Below, piece by piece: positions 8,240 to 17,483 of a DNA stretch of 64,000 nucleotides. Origin of the DNA: Salegentibacter lacus (GTDB lineage: Bacteria; Bacteroidota; Bacteroidia; Flavobacteriales; Flavobacteriaceae); assembly GCF_020164555.1 (NCBI RefSeq), contig NZ_JAIQZB010000008.1, forward strand, positions 1 through 64,000. Direction: 5' to 3'. Position 1 is the first letter of the stretch. Each line of letters starts with the position of its first letter. The notes beneath the pieces are model-generated. The model was not told the DNA's origin. It saw only the letters and a list, made by a program, of their open reading frames with translations, and did not search any database. Position numbers and translations under genes: made by a program.

Positions 8240-9991
8240 ATGAAAAAAATTCTCGTTTTGAGTTTGGGGCTACTTTCGCTGATTTCCTGCGATTTAGAAA
8301 AATATCAACTGGTTACTGATTATGATCTGGAAACCCGTTTTGAGAAAAGTGATGGGAAAGAAACCGGTACTTATGAAGAAGTTATTGATTTTTACAGCCA
8401 ACTTGCCGAAAGTTCGGGCAAAATAAAATTGGAGGAATTTGGTAAAACTGACAGTGGCAAACCCCTTCATCTTGCCATTTACAGTCCTAACGAAGATTTT
8501 GATTTTGAAGAATTGAGGGAGAAAAATAGTATAATTCTTATAAATAACGGAATTCATCCCGGGGAAAGCGATGGTATAGATGCTACAATGATGCTTTTTA
8601 GAGATTTAGCGGGAGATTCTATTAAAGCTCCACAAAATACCGTTCTAGCAACAATTCCTATTTATAATATTGGAGGCGCTTTAAACCGAAATTCCACTAG
8701 CCGGACCAATCAAAACGGACCTTCCGAATATGGATTTAGAGGAAATGCCAGGAACTACGATCTAAACCGAGATTTTATAAAAGCCGATACCCGAAACACT
8801 CGAAGTTTTTACGAGATTTTTCACCACGTAAAACCAGATATCTTTATTGATAATCACGTTAGTAATGGCGCCGATTATCAATATACACTCACGCATCTTT
8901 TTACGCAACACAATAAACTTGGCGGCGAACTCGGGTCTTATTTAAACGAACAAATTATGCCTGCGCTCGAGGATTCACTCGCTAAAAAAGACTGGGACAT
9001 CACGCCTTATGTGAATGTTTTTAATGAAGTGCCTGAAGAGGGGTTTTCTCAGTTTAATGATCATCCGCGCTATTCTACTGGTTATACAACGCTCTGGAAC
9101 ACTATTGGAATGATGGTAGAAACGCATATGCTAAAACCTTACCCGAAGCGTGTAAAAGGCACCTATGAATTGATGCGCAGTATGATTGGTATTGCTGAAA
9201 AAGATAGGGAACGAATGAAAGATATTCGCAACAGGGCTTCAAGAAAATACCTGACAGAGCGCTGGTATCCGATTAATTATAAACCCGATATAGAAAATCC
9301 CAGCAAGAGGAATTTTAAAGGTTACGAAGGCGAAATGATAGCCAGTGAAGTTACCGGGGGCGAACGCTTAAAATATGATAGCAGCAAACCATTTAATAAA
9401 GAAATAGACTACTATAATAATTTTGTGGCCGAAGATACAATTGAAATTCCACGCGCCTATATTGTACCTCAGGGATGGTGGCATCTTACCGACCTTCTAA
9501 AGTTGAATAAAATTAAAATGGAACCTTTACAGCGCGACACCACACTATATGTTGAAACTTATAGAATAGAAGATTTTGAAACCCTCGATCAAGCTTACGA
9601 AGGTCATTACATGCACAGTGAAACGAAAATTTCAAAAAAGATGGATTCGGTAAGATTTAGAAAAGGAGATTTTGTGGTAAAAACCTTTCAGGATGGTGCA
9701 CGATATTTAATTGAAACTTTAGAACCAGAAGCACCGGATTCTTTCTTTAACTGGAATTTCTTTGATAGTGTTCTTCAGCAAAAAGAAGGTTTTTCGCCCT
9801 ACGTATTTGAAGATATAGCCAAGCAAATGCTAGAAGAAAACCCGGAATTAAAAGAACAGTTTGAAGAAAAGAAACGCAATGATGCAGAATTTTCAAACAG
9901 CTACTATAAACAGTTAGCCTGGCTGCACAAACAATCTAAACATTACGAAGATGCCCATTTACGCTACCCTATCTTCAGAATGCCGCGCTAA
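8240..9991 (+). CDS. M14-family zinc carboxypeptidase lipoprotein
   Basis: I place the start at the ATG at 8240 (MKKILVLSLGLLSLISC), because this gives a clean lipoprotein signal with lipobox LISC; an upstream in-frame GTG/TTG-like extension to 8186 has no signal-like features. The mature enzyme carries the M14 zinc motif NNGIHPGESDG (HxxE), a downstream IDNHVSNGAD histidine ligand region and MMVETHMLKPY with the likely catalytic Glu. It should trim peptides in the periplasm or at the surface. The 583 residues exceed simple carboxypeptidases; the C-terminal 200 residues are a separate unrecognised part. It overlaps the convergent Nudix gene by 33 bp. Confidence 0.88.
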   Translation: MKKILVLSLGLLSLISCDLEKYQLVTDYDLETRFEKSDGKETGTYEEVIDFYSQLAESSGKIKLEEFGKTDSGKPLHLAIYSPNEDFDFEELREKNSIILINNGIHPGESDGIDATMMLFRDLAGDSIKAPQNTVLATIPIYNIGGALNRNSTSRTNQNGPSEYGFRGNARNYDLNRDFIKADTRNTRSFYEIFHHVKPDIFIDNHVSNGADYQYTLTHLFTQHNKLGGELGSYLNEQIMPALEDSLAKKDWDITPYVNVFNEVPEEGFSQFNDHPRYSTGYTTLWNTIGMMVETHMLKPYPKRVKGTYELMRSMIGIAEKDRERMKDIRNRASRKYLTERWYPINYKPDIENPSKRNFKGYEGEMIASEVTGGERLKYDSSKPFNKEIDYYNNFVAEDTIEIPRAYIVPQGWWHLTDLLKLNKIKMEPLQRDTTLYVETYRIEDFETLDQAYEGHYMHSETKISKKMDSVRFRKGDFVVKTFQDGARYLIETLEPEAPDSFFNWNFFDSVLQQKEGFSPYVFEDIAKQMLEENPELKEQFEEKKRNDAEFSNSYYKQLAWLHKQSKHYEDAHLRYPIFRMPR

Positions 9992-10582
9992 GTATTTTTC
10001 AGAAAAAAGAAGTTTAATATTCGCATAAGATTTTTGAAGTGCCTTTTGGCTCTTTTTCAAATCTTTCCATTTAGCTTTTTCAATACCTTCTTTGGTTTCG
10101 GGGCGCAATTCCCCTTCGTAGGAAGTCCGCATCTCATACCAATGGGTAACCTTAAGCCGGTAACGACCCTTTCGTTTAAATATATGATAAGTTTTCTGTA
10201 AAAATTTAGTCACTTTTAAACCTTCAACACCGGTTTCCTCCTCAACTTCTCTAATTGCCGAAGCTTCAATAGATTCGTTCTTTTCGGTTTTTCCCTTGGG
10301 AAGATCCCAGCGTTTTTTTCGATAAATGAATAGAATTTCGTCTTTATCGTTGAGTACCATTCCGCCGGCGGCAGTAACCACGCGTAGCTTTTTAAACAAA
10401 TGTTTCAGTAGTTTTTCTTCTTTTTCGTGATAAAGATTCACATAAAGCAGCTCGCCATTGCTAATTTTTTTAATTATTCGCTTAATTCTAACTTTTTTAA
10501 TAGGCAGCGATACATAATTTTCACCTAAATCTTTCTTCGTAGAGAGAATTAAGGGAACATCATTTACAAAAACTTTATACAT
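9959..10582 (-). CDS. Nudix hydrolase
   Basis: The 207-residue protein has a complete Nudix box, GKTEKNESIEASAIREVEEETGV (23 residues; shown here as its start GKTEKNE and end REVEEETGV), which binds Mg2+ and cleaves a nucleoside diphosphate linked to another group. An N-terminal 65-residue extension precedes it. The substrate cannot be told from sequence. The 3' end overlaps the convergent M14 gene by 33 bp, and its ATG lies only 7 bp from that of pyrE on the other strand. Confidence 0.88.
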   Translation of the reverse strand: MYKVFVNDVPLILSTKKDLGENYVSLPIKKVRIKRIIKKISNGELLYVNLYHEKEEKLLKHLFKKLRVVTAAGGMVLNDKDEILFIYRKKRWDLPKGKTEKNESIEASAIREVEEETGVEGLKVTKFLQKTYHIFKRKGRYRLKVTHWYEMRTSYEGELRPETKEGIEKAKWKDLKKSQKALQKSYANIKLLFSEKYLARHSEDRVA

Positions 10583-10585
10583 TTG
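10578..10585 (+). promoter_or_regulatory. putative pyrE -7 box
   Basis: TACATTTG matches TAnnTTTG exactly. It lies across the first codon of the divergent Nudix gene and only five bases before the pyrE ATG. If used, the pyrE messenger would begin at or next to its start codon (leaderless). No good -33 box is visible, so this may be chance. Confidence 0.35.
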
Positions 10586-10589
10586 CAGT

Positions 10590-11231
10590 ATGATTTTAAA
10601 TAAAGAAACAGCCAGAACAACCGCTGAACTGCTATTGCAAATTAAAGCAATAAAATTAGATGCACAAGAACCTTTTACATGGGCCAGTGGTTGGATGTCG
10701 CCAATCTATTGCGATAACCGAATAGTTCTCTCCTATCCGCCAATTAGAAATCACTTAAGGGAACAGTTTGCAAGACAAATTGAAGAACTTTATGGTAAAC
10801 CCGATGTTATTGCAGGGGTAGCCACCGGTGCCATTGGAATTGGTATGCTCGTAGCAGAGATCTTAAGTCTTCCCTTTATTTATGTAAGACCTGAAGCCAA
10901 AAGCCACGGACGAAAAAACCAGATTGAAGGCAATCTCTCTGAAGGCCAGACCGTGGTAGTAATTGAAGATTTAATTAGCACCGGAAACAGCAGTTTAAAC
11001 GCGGTAAAAGCTCTAAAAGAAGCTAAAGCCAATGTAAAAGGAATGTTGGCAATCTTTACTTACGGTTTTAAAACCGCCGATGAAAACTTTGAAAAAGAAG
11101 GAATAGAATTACATACGCTTAGCGATTACGATTTTTTATTGGAAACCGCACAACGCACCAATTATATTAATGCAACTGAAGCCGGTATTTTAAGAGAATG
11201 GCGTCAAGATCCCGCAAACTGGAAAAAATAA
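10590..11231 (+). CDS. pyrE: orotate phosphoribosyltransferase
   Basis: The enzyme converts orotate and PRPP to OMP in pyrimidine synthesis. The 213-residue protein shows the PRPP-binding loop VVVIEDLISTGNS, VIAGVATGAIGIG, and FIYVRPEAKSHGRKNQIEG, the flexible-loop region with catalytic Lys/His. It is followed after 3 bp by an SRPBCC gene with which it should be co-transcribed. It diverges from the Nudix gene across a 7-bp gap. Confidence 0.95.
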   Translation: MILNKETARTTAELLLQIKAIKLDAQEPFTWASGWMSPIYCDNRIVLSYPPIRNHLREQFARQIEELYGKPDVIAGVATGAIGIGMLVAEILSLPFIYVRPEAKSHGRKNQIEGNLSEGQTVVVIEDLISTGNSSLNAVKALKEAKANVKGMLAIFTYGFKTADENFEKEGIELHTLSDYDFLLETAQRTNYINATEAGILREWRQDPANWKK

Positions 11232-11234
11232 ATA

Positions 11235-11627
11235 ATGAATATAGAAAGCCCAAAAGTTACCGCTGATAAAAGTCAGCAGGAAATGTTCAATTTTTTAACC
11301 AAGGTTGAAAATTATGAACAATTAATGCCTGAGAGCCAAGAAGTATTTGAAGTTAGGGATGAAAAAACCTTTGTGTTTGGCCTTAAAGGAATGCCCGTAA
11401 TAAAATTACAAATCCAGGAAACCATAGAACCGGAATTGGTTATTTTGGCTTCTACCTCAGATAAATTTGATTTTAAATTAAAAGCGCATATTTCGGCTTT
11501 AAATGACAACCAGAGTGAAGTGCAAATGGCATTCAACGGTGAGTTTAATGCGATGATGGCTATGTTGGTTAAAAAACCATTAACCAAATTCATAAATACT
11601 TTAGCCGAAAATATTGGGAAGCTTTAA
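11235..11627 (+). CDS. SRPBCC-family (START-like) protein
   Basis: This 130-residue protein has the helix-grip pattern of the SRPBCC/polyketide cyclase-like superfamily: N-terminal VTADKSQQEMFNFLTKVENYEQLMP, central strands, and a long C-terminal helix (MMAMLVKKPLTKFINTLAENI). Such proteins bind hydrophobic ligands; no ligand can be assigned here. It lies 3 bp after pyrE, so the two are probably one transcript, a pairing I know from flavobacteria but without a known functional reason. Confidence 0.75.
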   Translation: MNIESPKVTADKSQQEMFNFLTKVENYEQLMPESQEVFEVRDEKTFVFGLKGMPVIKLQIQETIEPELVILASTSDKFDFKLKAHISALNDNQSEVQMAFNGEFNAMMAMLVKKPLTKFINTLAENIGKL

Positions 11628-11632
11628 AATTT

Positions 11633-11717
11633 AAAAACTGTTTGAATGTTTTTTTATTCGACGTAGAACCTGAAACAAGTTCAGGTTGACGGAGATAAAG
11701 CATTCAAACAGTTTTTT
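11633..11717. terminator. bidirectional terminator with nested palindromic repeat
   Basis: The outer arms AAAACTGTTTGAATG (11634-11648) and CATTCAAACAGTTTT (11701-11715) are exact inverses, and each carries A/T runs, so it can end both the pyrE transcript and birA. Inside, AACCTGAAACAAGTTCAGGTT forms its own hairpin. The core resembles the palindrome at 20688-20738. The birA stop codon overlaps the right arm's T-run. Confidence 0.7.
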
Positions 11718-12447
11718 AATACATTAATTTAATTTCTTTTAAATCAAAGGTTTTAAAAACCGAATCTTCTATTTCTAAATTCAATCTTCCGGAAGTGGTG
11801 ACACCCCGAATAATTCCGGTGAGATACTTGTCATCTGGCAGTTGAAAAGTAGACACCACATCCCGTCTAAACATATTCTTTGCATATCTCTCTAAAATTG
11901 AAGTTTCTTCTTCAGCATTTATTTGGGTTAATTTTTCTTCAAATTCATCGGTAATTCTTTTTAATAATTCATCCAGATTAAAATGAACTCCGGTTACCAG
12001 TTTTAGCGAAGAAGCCTGCGGAAGATCGGGAAATTCAGTTTGATTCACATTTAATCCCACTCCAATTATAGAGGCAGCTATTTCATTATTTTTCAGGATG
12101 TTTTCAATAAGAATTCCACTAATTTTATAGCGTGCTGACATTATGTCGTTAGGCCATTTTACTTTTAACGCAGGCACATTAAATTTGTTTAGCACTTCAA
12201 TAATTGCCAGGGAAACGGTGGCACTCATCAAAAACTGATGGTTTACACCAACCTTTATTTTAGGATATAAAACGCTAAAAGTAAGGTTCTCCCCCACATT
12301 TGAAATCCAGCCGGAACCACGTTGGCCGCGACCTTTAGTTTGCTCGTGGGCTACCACACATATTGGTTCGAAGGAGGTTTTACCGCGGTATAGTTCCCGG
12401 GCAAATTCGTTGGTGGAATTGGTGGCATTAACTTTGATTATACGCAT
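11716..12447 (-). CDS. birA: biotin--[acetyl-CoA-carboxylase] ligase
   Basis: The enzyme activates biotin as biotinyl-AMP and attaches it to the carrier protein of acetyl-CoA carboxylase. At 243 residues it lacks an N-terminal repressor domain, so it is the monofunctional type. Motifs seen are the substrate loop EQTKGRGQRGSGW, the catalytic LKVKWPNDIM with its lysine, and GVGLNVNQTEFP. It is transcribed alone, divergent from rsfS. Confidence 0.93.
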   Translation of the reverse strand: MRIIKVNATNSTNEFARELYRGKTSFEPICVVAHEQTKGRGQRGSGWISNVGENLTFSVLYPKIKVGVNHQFLMSATVSLAIIEVLNKFNVPALKVKWPNDIMSARYKISGILIENILKNNEIAASIIGVGLNVNQTEFPDLPQASSLKLVTGVHFNLDELLKRITDEFEEKLTQINAEEETSILERYAKNMFRRDVVSTFQLPDDKYLTGIIRGVTTSGRLNLEIEDSVFKTFDLKEIKLMY

Positions 12448-12516
12448 ACTAATAGTAAGAAATGAAACGGGCGTTAAATGTTATGTAAACTAAGCCTATA
12501 AACAGCTAAAAAGTAA

Positions 12517-12524
12517 TAACTTTG
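12517..12524 (+). promoter_or_regulatory. putative promoter of rsfS-ftsH
   Basis: TAACTTTG fits the TAnnTTTG -7 consensus 19 bases before the rsfS ATG. There is no convincing -33 motif. Confidence 0.45.
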
Positions 12525-12542
12525 CGAAAATAATTAATTTTA

Positions 12543-12914
12543 ATGGCAAAAAAAGAAGCGAACAACGATCAACTTATTGCGCATATAATTAAAGGAATTG
12601 AAGAGGTAAAAGGTAACGACATTGACATCCTTGACCTTAGACAAATAGAAAACACCGTATGTGATTATTTTATAATTTGCAACGGAACTTCCAACACACA
12701 GGTAAACGCCATTGTGAATTCCATACAAAAAACTGTAAGTAAGGCTCTTAAAGATAAACCCTGGCACGTAGAAGGCGGAGAAAATGCAGAATGGGTGCTT
12801 TTAGATTATGTAAACGTGGTTGTTCACGTTTTTCAAAAACATATTAGAGAGTTTTACGATATTGAAAGTCTTTGGGGTGATGCAAAAATCACTTCCATAG
12901 AAACCAATTATTAA
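12543..12914 (+). CDS. rsfS: ribosome silencing factor
   Basis: RsfS binds ribosomal protein L14 (uL14) and blocks subunit joining when nutrients are scarce. The 123-residue protein has the DUF143 pattern: IDILDLRQIENTVCDYFIICNGTSNTQ in the first half, then KPWHVEGGENAEWVLLDYVNVVVHVF, with the conserved WxxEG/WxLLDYxxxVxHxF signature. It is followed 24 bp later by ftsH, a neighbourhood often seen in Bacteroidota. Confidence 0.93.
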   Translation: MAKKEANNDQLIAHIIKGIEEVKGNDIDILDLRQIENTVCDYFIICNGTSNTQVNAIVNSIQKTVSKALKDKPWHVEGGENAEWVLLDYVNVVVHVFQKHIREFYDIESLWGDAKITSIETNY

Positions 12915-12938
12915 TTATTTAATTTAGAATTACCAAGA

Positions 12939-15005
12939 ATGGCGAAACAGCAACCCAAAAAAAATACAGATCCAAAGAAGCCTAAGTTTAATGCTTACTG
13001 GATCTATGCCGCTATAATTATTATATTTATCGGAATCAATTTCTTTAGCGGAGGCGGTTTTAGTGAACCGGCTCAAACCAATCCGGCTGAATTTCTATCT
13101 TACCTTCGGGACGGTGACGTAAAAAAGGTAGAGATTGTAAACCGAAAACAAGCTAAGGTTTATCTTACCGAGGAGGCAGCACGAAAAGACATTCATAAAA
13201 CAGCTAACGATCCCGAGCTTTTTAACACCGGTGGTGAAACCCCGGCTTATAGTTTTGAGTTTGGTGATTTGCAAAACCTTGAAGACGATATCAAGGAAAT
13301 AAAAGCTAAAAATAACCTGGATACTACTGTTGTTTACGATACGCAAAGTAACGTAATGAGTGAAATTTTCTGGGCCTTACTTCCATTCATCCTAATTATT
13401 GGAGTTTGGATTTTTATAATGAAAAAAATGAGCTCAGGTGCCGGTGGCGGTGCAGGAGGCCAAATTTTCAATATCGGGAAATCCAAAGCAAAACTATTTG
13501 ATCAGAATACCGATGTAAAAACTTCTTTTAAAGATGTGGCCGGTTTAGAAGGCGCAAAAGAAGAAGTTCAGGAGATTGTAGATTTCCTTAAACATCCCGA
13601 TAAATATACTTCCTTAGGTGGTAAAATTCCTAAAGGAGCCTTACTTGTAGGCCCTCCCGGAACCGGTAAAACTTTACTGGCTAAAGCTGTTGCAGGAGAA
13701 GCTAAAGTGCCTTTCTTTTCACTTTCAGGATCAGATTTTGTAGAGATGTTTGTAGGAGTTGGTGCTTCCAGGGTTCGTGACTTATTTAAGCAAGCCAAAG
13801 AGAAATCACCTTCTATCATATTTATTGATGAAATTGACGCTATTGGCCGTGCCCGTGGAAAAAGTAATTTCTCAGGTTCTAACGATGAACGTGAAAATAC
13901 CTTAAACCAGTTATTGACTGAAATGGACGGTTTTGGTACAAATACCAATGTAATTGTGGTAGCCGCAACCAACCGGGCTGATGTATTGGATAAAGCTTTA
14001 ATGCGTGCCGGAAGATTTGACCGACAAATTTATGTTGATCTTCCCGATTTAAATGAAAGAAAAGAAATTTTTGAAGTTCACCTGAAACCACTTAAAAAAG
14101 TAGCAGAAGAACTTGATACTGAATTTTTAGCAAAACAAACCCCTGGATTTTCGGGAGCTGATATTGCCAATGTTTGTAACGAGGCTGCGCTAATTGCAGC
14201 TCGTAAAGGCAATAAAGCTGTTGGAAAACAGGATTTCCTTGATGCCGTAGACCGTATTGTTGGCGGACTTGAGAAAAAGAACAAGATTATTACTCCAGAC
14301 GAGAAAAAAGCAATTGCCTATCACGAAGCCGGCCACGCGACTGTAAGCTGGATGTTAGAGCACGCTGCGCCATTGGTAAAAGTAACTATTGTTCCTCGTG
14401 GACAATCACTTGGTGCCGCCTGGTATTTACCAGAAGAGCGTCTTATTGTAAGACCGGAACAAATGCTGGATGAAATGTGTGCTGCCCTTGGTGGCCGTGC
14501 CGCTGAGAAAGTTGTTTTTGATAAAATTTCAACCGGGGCCTTAAGTGACCTTGAAAAGGTGACCAAGCAAGCCAAAGCAATGGTTACCATATATGGTTTA
14601 AATGATAAAGTTGGGAATCTTACTTATTACGATTCTTCTGGCCAGAGTGAATATAATTTCACCAAGCCTTATAGTGAAAGTACATCTGAACTTATTGATA
14701 AAGAGATTTCAAATTTAATTGAAACCCAATATAAGCGCGCTATAGATCTACTAACCGAGCACAAGGATAAGTTGGGACAATTAGCAGACATATTGCTTGA
14801 TAAAGAGGTGATCTTTAAAGATGACCTTGAAACCATCTTCGGAAAAAGGCCTTACGATAAAGAGAAGGATAAAACTGAAGTATTGGGAAAAAAAGAGACT
14901 CCAAAAATTGAAGAAAAAGCTTCAGAAACAGAAGAACAAAATCCCACCCCAAAAAATGATCCTGAAGAGAACACTATAACTGAAAATAATTCAGTTAATA
15001 AATAG
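12939..15005 (+). CDS. ftsH: ATP-dependent zinc metalloprotease
   Basis: FtsH is the membrane-bound AAA+ protease that removes misassembled membrane proteins and controls enzymes such as LpxC. There are two membrane segments, about 20-35 and 142-163. They are followed by Walker A GPPGTGKT (238-245), Walker [10 protein letters not shown], the second region of homology ending [12 protein letters not shown], and the zinc site HEAGH (462-466). The C-terminal 60 residues are charged and low in complexity, which is normal for the family. It has 688 residues and is probably co-transcribed with rsfS. Confidence 0.96.
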   Translation: MAKQQPKKNTDPKKPKFNAYWIYAAIIIIFIGINFFSGGGFSEPAQTNPAEFLSYLRDGDVKKVEIVNRKQAKVYLTEEAARKDIHKTANDPELFNTGGETPAYSFEFGDLQNLEDDIKEIKAKNNLDTTVVYDTQSNVMSEIFWALLPFILIIGVWIFIMKKMSSGAGGGAGGQIFNIGKSKAKLFDQNTDVKTSFKDVAGLEGAKEEVQEIVDFLKHPDKYTSLGGKIPKGALLVGPPGTGKTLLAKAVAGEAKVPFFSLSGSDFVEMFVGVGASRVRDLFKQAKEKSPSIIFIDEIDAIGRARGKSNFSGSNDERENTLNQLLTEMDGFGTNTNVIVVAATNRADVLDKALMRAGRFDRQIYVDLPDLNERKEIFEVHLKPLKKVAEELDTEFLAKQTPGFSGADIANVCNEAALIAARKGNKAVGKQDFLDAVDRIVGGLEKKNKIITPDEKKAIAYHEAGHATVSWMLEHAAPLVKVTIVPRGQSLGAAWYLPEERLIVRPEQMLDEMCAALGGRAAEKVVFDKISTGALSDLEKVTKQAKAMVTIYGLNDKVGNLTYYDSSGQSEYNFTKPYSESTSELIDKEISNLIETQYKRAIDLLTEHKDKLGQLADILLDKEVIFKDDLETIFGKRPYDKEKDKTEVLGKKETPKIEEKASETEEQNPTPKNDPEENTITENNSVNK

Positions 15006-15021
15006 TTCACAACCACGGTTT

Positions 15022-15062
15022 AAAAAATCTTAATTTGCTCAAGGGTTAAATTAAGATTTTTT
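15022..15062 (+). terminator. terminator after ftsH
   Basis: AAAAAATCTTAATTT (15022-15036) and AAATTAAGATTTTTT (15048-15062) are exact inverses, leaving an 11-base loop and a T-run. Confidence 0.75.
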
Positions 15063-15069
15063 ACCTTTG
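15062..15069 (+). promoter_or_regulatory. putative promoter of the LUD-cdsA-psd operon
   Basis: TACCTTTG is a perfect -7 box abutting the ftsH terminator, so transcription would begin near 15075, about 30 bases before the LUD gene's ATG. Confidence 0.5.
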
Positions 15070-15104
15070 GTTAAAATGACGTTGAGAACCACACCCAAAA
15101 CTCT

Positions 15105-15716
15105 ATGAGTCTATTTAGAAGATTTCTTAACCCTAAATCTAAATCAGACAAGCAGCAGGAATCTCCTGGAAAAGCTGAGCGGGGAAAATACATGCCAGAG
15201 GTAAAACTACCTACAGATGAGCGTTTCATGCTCAATTTTAAGAATAACGGCGGAAAATTTCTCTATTGTGAAGACAATAAAGAAATGCAGGAAGCTTTTG
15301 ATAATATTTTGCTTGAAAACGATTGGTACGAAAAGGAATGTTTTTGTCTGGATCCCAATCTTCAGGACAAATTTAAAGGTTTCAACCTTACATTTACCAG
15401 ATCTGGTGCTGCACCATTCTTTCTTTCCACCTGTGAATATTTGGTTTCCAACGATGGATCTATCCTAATTTCCTCCAACCAGATTAAAGAATGTAAACTC
15501 AACGATTTACCAGATAATTTTGTTATTATTTCTTCTACAAGCCAGTTAATAGATACTATTGGCGAAGGCCTTCGCGGCATTAAATTTAGAAACAAACAGC
15601 GAATTCCTTCTAATATCACTACCATCAAAAATTTTGAAACTCAAAAAGAAGGAGATTTTATGAGCTATGGAAGTAGTACAAAAAACCTATATTTGCTCCT
15701 GCTGGAAGATTTATAA
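15105..15716 (+). CDS. LUD-domain (LutC-like) protein
   Basis: This 203-residue protein has the LUD fold used by LutB/LutC lactate-utilisation proteins: LTFTRSGAAPFFLSTCEYL, then DGSILISSNQIKE, and PDNFVIISSTSQLIDTI. It is not next to LutA or LutB here but starts the lipid operon, lying 3 bp before cdsA. I do not infer lactate metabolism; the association with ftsH and cdsA seems conserved in flavobacteria from memory, and the role is unknown. Confidence 0.75.
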   Translation: MSLFRRFLNPKSKSDKQQESPGKAERGKYMPEVKLPTDERFMLNFKNNGGKFLYCEDNKEMQEAFDNILLENDWYEKECFCLDPNLQDKFKGFNLTFTRSGAAPFFLSTCEYLVSNDGSILISSNQIKECKLNDLPDNFVIISSTSQLIDTIGEGLRGIKFRNKQRIPSNITTIKNFETQKEGDFMSYGSSTKNLYLLLLEDL

Positions 15717-15719
15717 CAC

Positions 15720-16523
15720 ATGAGGGAAGCAATTATTAGAACTATTTCAGGATTGTTGTACGTATCCATATTGGTGGCCTCTATACTTTCTTCAGAATTA
15801 ATTTTCATCAGTTTATTTTATCTTTTAGGACTCGTTTGTCTTGTTGAGATGCAAAAATTGCTGCATTTAAAAAGTTATGCGCTTTATGCAGTTCAGGCTT
15901 TACTTTTTTATCTCTTTAGTTATTTAAAATTCAATCAGGATGCCACCATCCTGCTTCTTTTCACAACCATTTTTGTAAACTTATTTCTAGTAAAAGATTT
16001 ACTGGTGGTTAGAAAAATCCCGGTTTTTGAAAAGAAAAAGTACATCATTATAATATTCTACCTTATCTCATCGGTTATTTTTTTAACGCTTATTCCTACC
16101 ATAGAAGGCGTATTTATACCAAAACTTGTGGTAGGAATATTTATCCTAATTTGGACAAACGATACTTTTGCTTATATTGTTGGTAAAAATTTTGGAAATA
16201 AAAAGCTCTTTGAACGCATTTCCCCTAATAAAACTGTAGAAGGTTTCCTGGGCGGACTTGTTTTTAGTGGTGTAGCCAGTTTTTTTATTTTTTATTACAC
16301 CCAATTCCTCACCTTCCCAATCTGGCTGGGAATGGCTATAATACTTAGTATTTTTGGTACATTGGGCGATCTTATTCAATCAAAATTTAAACGACAAGCC
16401 GGTGTAAAAGACAGCGGAAGTTTAATGCCGGGTCACGGCGGATTGTTTGATAGATTAGACAGTATTATTTTTTCGAGCCCATTTGTATATGCTTATCTCT
16501 ATATTCTAGATTATGTTTCATAA
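15720..16523 (+). CDS. cdsA: phosphatidate cytidylyltransferase
   Basis: CdsA makes CDP-diacylglycerol from phosphatidate and CTP at the inner membrane. The 267-residue protein has about seven to eight hydrophobic segments. It ends with the family signature: GTLGDLIQSKFKRQAGVKDS, then GSLMPGHGGLFDRLDS, which binds the metal ions. It overlaps psd by 11 bp, giving a compact phospholipid operon. Confidence 0.94.
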   Translation: MREAIIRTISGLLYVSILVASILSSELIFISLFYLLGLVCLVEMQKLLHLKSYALYAVQALLFYLFSYLKFNQDATILLLFTTIFVNLFLVKDLLVVRKIPVFEKKKYIIIIFYLISSVIFLTLIPTIEGVFIPKLVVGIFILIWTNDTFAYIVGKNFGNKKLFERISPNKTVEGFLGGLVFSGVASFFIFYYTQFLTFPIWLGMAIILSIFGTLGDLIQSKFKRQAGVKDSGSLMPGHGGLFDRLDSIIFSSPFVYAYLYILDYVS

Positions 16524-17169
16524 AGAAGGTTATAAAATTATGGCGTTGGCAGCTTTGCTGTTTATCGCAATAAACGCAGTTTCATATTCGTTAATAAATA
16601 CATACTGGATAAAATTTACTATCCTGGTGTTGACGATAATATTATTTTTATTGGTCATCCAGTTCTTTAGAAATCCTAAACGGAAAACTGATTTAAACGA
16701 TGCCACTGTGGTAGCTCCGGTAGATGGTAAAGTTGTCGCGATAGAAGAAGTTGAAGAAAAAGAATACTTTAAAGACAAACGGCTTCAGGTTTCTATTTTT
16801 ATGTCACCCATAAATGTACACGTAACCAGACATCCTGTGGGAGGGAAAGTAAAATACAGTAAATATCATCCTGGGAAATTTTTGGTTGCCTGGCATCCAA
16901 AGTCCAGTGAAGAGAACGAAAGAACAACCGTGGTAGTAGCAAACGATATTGCCGGTGAAATTTTATACAGACAAATTGCCGGGGCAATGGCGAAAAGGAT
17001 TGTTAACTATGCTGAAGTTGGCAATGATGTAATTCAGGGTAGTGACAGCGGATTTATAAAATTCGGTTCCAGGGTAGATGTATTCTTACCCTTACACACA
17101 CCAATTTCGGTTAAACTTAACCAGAAAGTAAAAGGCGGGCTAAGTGTAATAGCCAAAATTGAAGAATAA
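16513..17169 (+). CDS. psd: short-form phosphatidylserine decarboxylase
   Basis: Psd removes CO2 from phosphatidylserine to give phosphatidylethanolamine. The 218-residue short type has two membrane segments near the N-terminus and the core VVAPVDGKVVAIEEVEE, MSPINVHVTRHPVGG and GSDSGFIKFGSRVDVFLP. The Ser of FGSR is the expected self-cleavage point that becomes the pyruvoyl group. The start overlaps cdsA, its substrate-pathway partner. Confidence 0.93.
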   Translation: MFHKEGYKIMALAALLFIAINAVSYSLINTYWIKFTILVLTIILFLLVIQFFRNPKRKTDLNDATVVAPVDGKVVAIEEVEEKEYFKDKRLQVSIFMSPINVHVTRHPVGGKVKYSKYHPGKFLVAWHPKSSEENERTTVVVANDIAGEILYRQIAGAMAKRIVNYAEVGNDVIQGSDSGFIKFGSRVDVFLPLHTPISVKLNQKVKGGLSVIAKIEE

Positions 17170-17179
17170 GCAATACGTT

Positions 17180-17455
17180 ATGCTTGAAACAACAGATGAA
17201 AAATTTTTAAAAGCCTATGACATGGCAAGCAAAACCAATCAAAAATTTGCGCCAGATGTCATGCTTCATTTCTACGCCTATTACAAAAAAGCCACCCAGG
17301 TAAACGGATTTTACATTCCACCTACCAACGAGGGCGATCTTAGAAATGCCTTTAAAATAAACGCTTTATTACAGGTGAAAGATCTAAGCAAGCAGGAAGC
17401 TCGCGAAAAATATGTAGAACTTGTAGAAAAACATATTGGCGAAGTAAATACTTAG
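17180..17455 (+). CDS. acyl-CoA-binding protein
   Basis: This small four-helix protein carries the ACBP pattern: FAPDVMLHFYAYYKKATQVNG, then AFKINALLQVKDLSKQEAREKYVELVEKH (two helices). It would buffer long-chain acyl-CoA esters. I use the ATG at 17180 (91 residues, MLETTDEK); a TTG at 17159 would overlap psd and add seven residues. Coupling to cdsA/psd fits lipid synthesis. Confidence 0.85.
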   Translation: MLETTDEKFLKAYDMASKTNQKFAPDVMLHFYAYYKKATQVNGFYIPPTNEGDLRNAFKINALLQVKDLSKQEAREKYVELVEKHIGEVNT

Positions 17456-17483
17456 TTACTCCGCCAAAATATCCCCTTTTAAT

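Noticed and set aside
13568-13972. 134-codon open frame antisense to ftsH
   Set aside because: It mirrors the conserved AAA+ domain; no signal or domain of its own.
15105-15716. Lactate-utilisation operon suggested by the LUD domain
   Set aside because: No LutA or LutB partner; neighbours are lipid genes.
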